From positions 1 to 22,965 of IMG/VR virus record IMGVR_UViG_3300042392_001284: DNA of 22,965 nucleotides. One strand, given 5' to 3'. The DNA is from a virus. Below are positions 18,562-22,965 of this stretch, one piece after another. The notes under the pieces are model-generated. The model searched no databases. It was not told the DNA's origin and worked only from the letters and a program-made list of their open reading frames with translations. Position 1 is the first letter of the stretch; each line of letters opens with the position of its first letter. Position numbers and translations under genes: made by a program.

Positions 18562-18742
18562 AGTAAATATAACAGGTAATGTGCAACGCAGGGGAACTTA
18601 TGATCAGCATAAGTTTTGCTTATGACAGAAAAGGATTGTTTTCCTAGGGGTTGGCACGATTGTTGACGTAGGACCTGGCACCCCCTTTGCGGGTGGGCTT
18701 CGTTTACGATACCCCCCTCAAAAATTTTCCACCTTTTTGACC
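18562..18742. other. Intergenic region with half-site repeats and a GC-rich hairpin
   Basis: Apart from the CTTATG/CATAAG cluster and the CACCC (18679-18683)/GGGTG (18691-18695) hairpin, nothing in this 181-bp gap reads as a gene. The hairpin is followed by TTCGTTTAC, a weak tail for a terminator of the HTH gene. Confidence 0.5.
18597..18624. promoter_or_regulatory. Three alternating CTTATG/CATAAG half-sites at 11-bp spacing
   Basis: CTTATG (18597-18602), CATAAG (18608-18613) and CTTATG (18619-18624) follow each other with 5-bp gaps. The first pair is part of a perfect 8-bp inverted repeat (AACTTATG/CATAAGTT). The spacing is about one helical turn, as expected for adjacent repressor dimers or a cooperative operator. 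Confidence 0.55.
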
Positions 18743-19270
18743 ATGATAAACAAAATCAAAATCGGTCAAACTGTATCTTTAACAACCGCTGAGAGGAAGT
18801 TGGCCCACTTCATCGCCAAGAATCGCAACGGCAATAATCGTCATTTCAACATTACCAATTTGAAGATCAGTGCGCAGGATTCTGCGACTGTGGATTTGGA
18901 GGGTATATGCGGCGAGATAGCGTTCTGCAAGTTGTTCAACGTGTATCCTGATCTGGATACCGACCGTGAACCTCCGCATCCGCTTTACGACGCGACAATT
19001 CCGCCAGCGCCAGGATATCGCATCGATGTCAAAACAACCAAGTACGAGACTGGAAAGCTACTAGTCGATGCGCGCAAAGGCCCGAAAACCGATGGCGTTG
19101 ATTTCTATGTCCTAATGACCGGCTCATTCCCAGGTCCGTACACTTACCGTGGCATGATAGCGCGGGAGACGATCATCGCGCCTCATCGGATTGAGACAAT
19201 TAAGGGTTACCGCTCATACGCCGCCATCCAATCGGAGTTGGTGGCCAACCCTATGGACGCCACATTTTAA
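18743..19270 (+). CDS. PD-(D/E)XK-like nuclease-fold phage protein
   Basis: This 175-residue product starts at ATG 18743; a TTG six bases earlier is less likely. E58 in ICGEIAF, D83 in PLYDATIP and D95-V-K97 in YRIDVKTTKY have the order and spacing of a PD-(D/E)XK nuclease active site, as in restriction-like or Holliday-junction enzymes. A later strand is DGVDFYVLMTG. It is placed between the HTH gene and the capsid gene, so it could be a packaging- or DNA-processing nuclease, or simply a domain with a nuclease-like fold. Confidence 0.6.
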   Translation: MINKIKIGQTVSLTTAERKLAHFIAKNRNGNNRHFNITNLKISAQDSATVDLEGICGEIAFCKLFNVYPDLDTDREPPHPLYDATIPPAPGYRIDVKTTKYETGKLLVDARKGPKTDGVDFYVLMTGSFPGPYTYRGMIARETIIAPHRIETIKGYRSYAAIQSELVANPMDATF

Positions 19271-19461
19271 TTGACGCGATAAGCATTTCTATCGCTCCAT
19301 CCCGCGTAACGACCTTAAGAGTTGCATTCAACTGGTCATTGAATGCCCCTGTCTAAGCGGCAATGACACTCCGCATCGGAAGCGGTTGGATAATCAGCCA
19401 CCGTGTGGTGGATGGATAACCAGCCATAACGCAGATAACGTCGGTTTAATTTCATAATCTC
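19271..19461. promoter_or_regulatory. Leader region of the capsid gene with repeats
   Basis: This 191-bp gap contains an inverted repeat GCATTCAA (19324-19331)/TTGAATGC (19339-19346) and a 14-bp direct repeat, TGGATAATCAGCCA (19387-19400) and TGGATAACCAGCCA (19413-19426), with one mismatch. Between the direct copies is CCACC-GTGT-GGTGG (19398-19411). The ATG at 19462 has no Shine-Dalgarno. The whole likely carries the promoter and control region for strong late expression. Confidence 0.5.
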
Positions 19462-20700
19462 ATGTCTTGTCCTAATGTCTTCAACGCCTTTGCGGTGGCT
19501 ACCGAGTCGCTCGCTCAGGACGTTTATAAACGCGCCTCGTACCGCTCGATGTGGCTCAACATGATTGAGCGCGGCGAGTATCCTCAAGGTACTGGTCTGA
19601 CCCAGACCTCGTTCACCACCACCTCCATCGAGCCGACTGCGGCTGAGGAGTGGTCGGCCATCACGCTCGCCAGCGGCGAGAACGGTGGCGCTTGCGATGT
19701 CACCTACAATGACGTTCCGGTCGGCTATAATGCCGTCACCTGGAGTCCTGAGCGTTTCGCCCTCAAAGGTCCGCTCCTGTGTAAGGACGATCTGACCTTC
19801 GACCATCGCGTCGAGGCGTTCCTCCGTGTGTACTTGGAGAAGCTCTCGATCCGCGCTCAGCGCACTTGGGAGACTCGTTACCAGAACACCTTCGCCAAGT
19901 TCGCCATCAAGGCTGTGGCCGACTCGTCCTTCACTCAGGTTGAGACGATTCCGTCTGGCGTGAATGAGTTCCCCTGGATTCAGACCGGATCGGCTGGTCA
20001 GGCGCTCAATCAGTCCACCTCCGAGCTGACTCAGGAGATGCTCGATGTCGCCGCCGCCACGCTGATCCGTAACGGCGCGACGAATCCTGACAGCTCCGGC
20101 TTCATCAGCTACTCCAGCGATGGTCCGATCTTCCCGCTGTACATCGGCTTGGAGGCTTCGCAGCGCATCGCTCAGAACAACCCCGCGTTCCGTGAGGATC
20201 TGCGTCAGGCTGATATGGGCAGCGGCAGCGGCGCTGAGTTGCTCAAGCGCATTGGCGCGAATCGGGTCATCAAGAACTTCCGGCATGTGCCGAATCTGTT
20301 CCCGCCCCGGTTTACCTATGCCGGTGGCAAGTACACGCTGGTTCAGCCGTTCACCAGCTCCAGCGGCACGAAGGGTACGGTGTTCAGTGTCAACCCGAGC
20401 TGGACGACCGCTCCGTTCGAGGCTGCGTTCATTGTCACTCCGTATGTGTTCAAGTCGCACATCGTGCGTCCTGTGAACCGCGTTGGCGACTTGAGCTGGA
20501 TGCCGACCAACTACATGGGCGAGTGGCAGTGGGTGACTGGTGCCTACAAGCTCGATGTGGATTGCGCTGATCCGCTGGAGAAGAAAGGTCAGCATTACGC
20601 TGAGTTCATTCATGCGTCGGAGCCTGTTTTCACCAATCAAGGCATGACCATTATCTTCCGCCGTTGCACCGGCGCGCTCACACAGATCATCTGCTCGTAA
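19462..20700 (+). CDS. Putative major capsid protein
   Basis: This 412-residue product begins MSCPNVFNAFAVATESLAQD and continues VYKRASYRSMWLNMIERGEY, with segments such as FALKGPLLCKDDLTFDHRVE, ALIEKLSIRAQRTWET-like helices and a YQNTFAKFAIKAVAD stretch. I call it capsid because of its length, its position in the rightward structural run, the codon bias towards a few codons (as in abundant proteins) and the strong double terminator after it. The fold and the family were not recognised with certainty; a portal or another major virion protein cannot be ruled out. Confidence 0.55.
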   Translation: MSCPNVFNAFAVATESLAQDVYKRASYRSMWLNMIERGEYPQGTGLTQTSFTTTSIEPTAAEEWSAITLASGENGGACDVTYNDVPVGYNAVTWSPERFALKGPLLCKDDLTFDHRVEAFLRVYLEKLSIRAQRTWETRYQNTFAKFAIKAVADSSFTQVETIPSGVNEFPWIQTGSAGQALNQSTSELTQEMLDVAAATLIRNGATNPDSSGFISYSSDGPIFPLYIGLEASQRIAQNNPAFREDLRQADMGSGSGAELLKRIGANRVIKNFRHVPNLFPPRFTYAGGKYTLVQPFTSSSGTKGTVFSVNPSWTTAPFEAAFIVTPYVFKSHIVRPVNRVGDLSWMPTNYMGEWQWVTGAYKLDVDCADPLEKKGQHYAEFIHASEPVFTNQGMTIIFRRCTGALTQIICS

Positions 20701-20719
20701 TTGAGCTAATAATTCACAG

Positions 20720-20751
20720 ACCCGCAGGTCGAAAGGCTTGCGGGTTTTTTG
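20720..20751 (+). terminator. Intrinsic terminator after the putative capsid gene
   Basis: CCCGCA (20721-20726) pairs with TGCGGG (20739-20744), followed by six T at 20745-20750. It lies about 20 bp after the capsid stop and suits a rho-independent terminator on the plus strand. Confidence 0.85.
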
Positions 20752-20800
20752 TTTTCACGCATCATTGCGGCTCGGTTTAGTTTTGTAGTGTCAATGTGTT

Positions 20801-20840
20801 CACCCCTCATCAGCGTGTTGCGCGCTGGTGGGGGGTTTTT
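20801..20840 (+). terminator. Second intrinsic terminator
   Basis: CACCCCTCATCAGCG (20801-20815) pairs, with two wobble pairs, with CGCTGGTGGGGGG (20823-20835), followed by TTTTT (20836-20840). It reinforces the first terminator. The region between the two holds no gene. Confidence 0.75.
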
Positions 20841-20878
20841 GGCATTGACAGAGTAGGCCACAAAGTGATGCTCCCCGT

Positions 20879-21169
20879 ATGCCGGTATTTACCATCCCCG
20901 AAGGCGTTGAAATCCCCGAGAATCTGAAGGAAGGCGAGGCTTTCCAGACGATGGCGACTATCGTTCTTGGCAAGGGCGGCAAGGCTGAGGTCATCGAGAT
21001 TGATGGCATGGTCATTCCAGGCTACGAGAGTAAGAAGTCCAAAGGCAAGAAGATGGCCGAGCGCGGGGAGGATGAGGAGTACGAGGAGGAGGAGGAGGTT
21101 GCGGAGGGCGGCGGCGGGGAGGGTTTCATTGCCGAGGTGATGCGCCGTGGTTCTGGTCCGATGGCCTAA
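20879..21169 (+). CDS. Small acidic protein with a Glu/Gly-rich tail
   Basis: This 96-residue protein begins MPVFTIPEGVEIPENLKEGE, a beta-like head, then IVLGKGGKAEVIEIDGMVIP. From residue 52 it is Lys-rich, and then strongly acidic (EDEEYEEEEEVAEGGGGEGF) before the end MRRGSGPMA. It lies after the capsid terminators, so it probably has its own promoter; TTGACA at 20845 is a weak candidate, with no good -10. A decoration, scaffold-like or charged virion role is possible but unproven. Confidence 0.65.
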   Translation: MPVFTIPEGVEIPENLKEGEAFQTMATIVLGKGGKAEVIEIDGMVIPGYESKKSKGKKMAERGEDEEYEEEEEVAEGGGGEGFIAEVMRRGSGPMA

Positions 21170-21182
21170 ATTGTAAATCGAT

Positions 21183-21611
21183 ATGCCAAACATCACATGC
21201 GACGAGGCGGAGACGCTGATCAATGAGGCGGCGTCGCTGGGATGTCGTTCTCCGTGGGAGATTGAGTTGGCGAAGCTGGCTCTGGAGAATCGCATTGCCG
21301 CGTATCTTCAGGGCGGTGGCGCGACGCGCGGAACGTATCGGAGCGTGAGCGCGACGGGTAATGTCACGAGTGGTGATTATCTTCTGCTCTGCGATTCAAC
21401 CGCTGGAGCGGTGACGGTTACGTTGCCTCCGGCTGCGCTTGTTCCGGGTCGGATCTATGTGTTCAAGCGGATCAATGCCGGTGCGAACAACGTGGTTGTT
21501 GACGGCTATGCGTCGGAGACGATTGACGGGGCGACGACGTACACGCTGAGTTCTCAGTGGGCTGGCGTGACGGTTATGAGCAACGGAACCGCTTGGTTCA
21601 TCATCATCTGA
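21183..21611 (+). CDS. Tail-fibre-like protein with a shared Cys N-terminal module
   Basis: Residues 1-40 (MPNITCDEAETLINEAASLG, then CRSPWEIELAKLALENRIAA) form a helical module also found at the start of the next gene. Residues about 50-142 (SVSATGNVTSGDYLLLCDST, later VTVTLPPAALVPGRIYVFKR and GVTVMSNGTAWFIII) match a beta-rich domain that is common at the ends of phage fibre and host-binding proteins. The product is 142 residues. I infer a virion protein that binds through the N-terminal module and displays the beta domain. Confidence 0.75.
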   Translation: MPNITCDEAETLINEAASLGCRSPWEIELAKLALENRIAAYLQGGGATRGTYRSVSATGNVTSGDYLLLCDSTAGAVTVTLPPAALVPGRIYVFKRINAGANNVVVDGYASETIDGATTYTLSSQWAGVTVMSNGTAWFIII

Positions 21612-21612
21612 T

Positions 21613-21822
21613 ATGGCTAACATCTCCTGCGCGGAAGCTGCTAATCTGATCGCCGAGGCTTACGGCGCTTCGTGCAAGAGTCCGCGCGAGCGTAATCTGC
21701 TGGAAATTGGCCTACTCTGGGAGGCTGCGACGCTTGGCGGAACGGCTGACATCACGGCGGACAACACGGTGATTACGGCTGACAGCACGATCATCACGGC
21801 GGACATGACCGAATTTCTGTAA
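21613..21822 (+). CDS. Small virion-like protein with the shared Cys module and ITAD repeats
   Basis: The gene begins 1 bp after the previous stop. Residues 1-38 (MANISCAEAANLIAEAYGAS, then CKSPRERNLLEIGLLWEAA) align with the N-terminal module of the preceding protein: Cys, E-A, L-I-x-E-A, Cys, S-P and a run of helix residues. The tail is a short repeat, ITADNTVITADSTIITADMT. It has no receptor-like domain, so it may be a bare adaptor that occupies the same virion site, or a remnant of a larger gene. Confidence 0.75.
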   Translation: MANISCAEAANLIAEAYGASCKSPRERNLLEIGLLWEAATLGGTADITADNTVITADSTIITADMTEFL

Positions 21823-21849
21823 CTCGAAAAACAAATTATTTAATCAGAT

Positions 21850-22965
21850 ATGGCAAAGCAAACGATCAATATCGGAACAGCTCCGAACGACGGAACGGGA
21901 ACGCCGCTGCGGACCTCGTTCGATTACTGCAATCTGAACTTCACGGAGCTGTACACGGCAGTCGGCCCGAGCGGCAATAACATCGTCGTTCCTGGCTCCG
22001 CCACCATCACCGGCGATCTGACGGTGGATACGAACGTCCTGAAGGTCGACACGTCGAACAATCGGGTGGGTATTGGGACGGCAAGCCCCACTTCCGATTT
22101 GGACATTTTCCGTGCAAGCGGCAGCGGAATCACCTCTGGTATCTCACTGCGTACTGCTGCCGGTGCTGGCGGCGGTTCATTCATCAAATGGCTTGGTGCT
22201 GGCAGCAACGAAAAGGTTGCTCAGATTGACGGCGTTCTGAATGGAACCGATGTCGGCTATCTGTCGTTCCAATGCGGTAACGGTGCTGATGCGATGGCGG
22301 AGCAATACCGAATCGCTTCAAACGGCTTGTTCACATGGTTCGACGGCGCAGGCGGCACCCGAATGACCCTGAACTCCACGGGGCTGGGCATAGGCGTTAC
22401 GCCGAGCGCGTGGAATAACTCATACAACGTCCTTGACATCGGTCAGAATGGTTCGATTTCTGGCCGCACATCGACGAGCAACCAAGTTGACATCGTTTCA
22501 AACGGTTTCCGCAATGCTGGCGGCACTTGGGTTTACAAGCTGGCAACGTCGAATACTGCCGCTCGTTATTTGATTGATGGAAGTGTTGGAGCGCATTCTT
22601 GGTACAGTGGTGTCGCTGGAACGGCTGGAAATACCATTGCTGGTTTCTCGACGGCAGCGATGACGCTCGACGCGAGCGGGAATCTGTTGGTGGGGACGAC
22701 GAGTGCCGGTGGCAACCGACTCAATGTTCAGACCGCTTCTGGTGATTGCACCACGCTGATCAAGTCTCAAGCTGCTAACGTCAATTCGGCAATCGACTAC
22801 GTTTCCAGCTACGGAAACCACACCATCCGAAAGAGCGGAACCGCTGTTTGGGATTTCGGCGTCATTAATGACTCGTCTGCAACTCCTGCGTTTAAGATTT
22901 CAAACGCTTCCGCAGTTGGCGTTCAGCTTGTCTCAGGTGCCACCGCTTGGACCACGCTGTCCGAT
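21850..22965 (+). CDS. Tail-fibre protein, N-terminal 372 residues (cut by the right edge)
   Basis: The frame opens at ATG 21850 and stays open to the last base. The start, MAKQTINIGTAPNDGTGTPL and then RTSFDYCNLNFTELYTAVGP, is a widespread N-terminal fibre motif. The shaft holds degenerate repeats of the 'RVGIGTxxPxxxLxI' type (RVGIGTASPTSDLDIF, LGIGVTPSAW, LLVGTTSAGGNRLNV). The last residues, SGATAWTTLSD, are what usually precedes the S74-type intramolecular chaperone (SDxRLK), which would lie just beyond the window. It is likely the receptor-binding fibre. No Shine-Dalgarno precedes the start. Confidence 0.88.
   Translation, partial: MAKQTINIGTAPNDGTGTPLRTSFDYCNLNFTELYTAVGPSGNNIVVPGSATITGDLTVDTNVLKVDTSNNRVGIGTASPTSDLDIFRASGSGITSGISLRTAAGAGGGSFIKWLGAGSNEKVAQIDGVLNGTDVGYLSFQCGNGADAMAEQYRIASNGLFTWFDGAGGTRMTLNSTGLGIGVTPSAWNNSYNVLDIGQNGSISGRTSTSNQVDIVSNGFRNAGGTWVYKLATSNTAARYLIDGSVGAHSWYSGVAGTAGNTIAGFSTAAMTLDASGNLLVGTTSAGGNRLNVQTASGDCTTLIKSQAANVNSAIDYVSSYGNHTIRKSGTAVWDFGVINDSSATPAFKISNASAVGVQLVSGATAWTTLSD

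Noticed and set aside
19336-20640. 434-codon open frame on the minus strand opposite the putative capsid gene
   Set aside because: It is a mirror frame of the biased capsid codons, its translation is Arg/Glu/His-rich without recognisable motifs, and the plus-strand frame has terminators and structural-gene context.
20845-20873. Promoter (TTGACA) before the acidic protein gene
   Set aside because: The -35-like hexamer is good, but the sequence 17 bp downstream (ATGCTC) does not resemble a -10 box, so I list it only as weak.
21850-22965. Diversity-generating retroelement acting on the fibre gene
   Set aside because: No reverse transcriptase, template repeat or variable-region pair is visible in the window.
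1-22965. tRNA genes, integrase and attachment site
   Set aside because: No cloverleaf, integrase-like protein or core attachment sequence was found on reading; a dedicated scan could still find a weak one.

Overview
The window is part of an uncultured tailed double-stranded DNA phage (Caudoviricetes-like). The support is a dense, almost gapless set of small genes, a phage replication and recombination block (primase-helicase, SSB, RuvC-like resolvase, SF2 helicase, exonuclease plus annealing protein, ThyX), a likely major capsid protein and a tail-fibre gene cut by the right edge. No integrase, repressor/Cro pair, DNA polymerase, large terminase, portal, tRNA or CRISPR array was recognised, so lifestyle and host remain open. 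Many starts lack a clear Shine-Dalgarno sequence, while one sub-block has textbook GGAGG sites.

Layout. (1) 1-661, plus strand: the end of a rightward run of three small genes, including a stand-alone domain that resembles the C-terminal tail of some phage head-maturation proteins. It converges, with an 11-bp overlap, on the leftward run. (2) 651-12813, minus strand: replication, recombination and nucleotide metabolism. In transcription order from the right: a coiled-coil protein, a helix-turn-helix protein, a RecT-like protein, a RecE-like exonuclease, a DUF669-like protein, ThyX, an array of tiny coiled-coil and membrane proteins (6.96-8.53 kb), an SF2 helicase, SSB, a RuvC-like resolvase, an HNH-type zinc protein, six microproteins and the primase-helicase. 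Most neighbours overlap by 4 bp (ATGA or GTGA), which suggests translational coupling. (3) 12814-13220: a noncoding gap holding two large, partly competing stem-loops. (4) 13221-17908, minus strand: accessory small genes, mostly of unknown function, plus a lysozyme-like/transglycosylase-like enzyme and a cysteine-rich 222-residue protein. Their leaders carry AATC-rich tracts instead of Shine-Dalgarno sites, and the DNA from about 14.3 kb is clearly richer in GCGCGC. (5) 17909-18102: a divergent intergenic region with a 13-bp-arm inverted repeat. (6) 18103-22965, plus strand: a small HTH protein (possible small terminase), a PD-(D/E)XK-like protein, the putative major capsid protein followed by two terminators, an acidic small protein, two proteins sharing a Cys-containing N-terminal module, and a tail-fibre protein that runs off the edge.

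If the genome is circular or circularly permuted, the rightward structural run from about 18 kb would continue out of the window and return to end at 661, leaving 651-17908 as one leftward early/middle region. That is inference. The most unusual content is the array of short DRIK-motif coiled-coil paralogues linked by a repeated 17-bp stop/Shine-Dalgarno/GTG junction, three single-pass membrane microproteins of 34-42 residues, the structured gap at about 13 kb, and several operator-like repeat arrangements.
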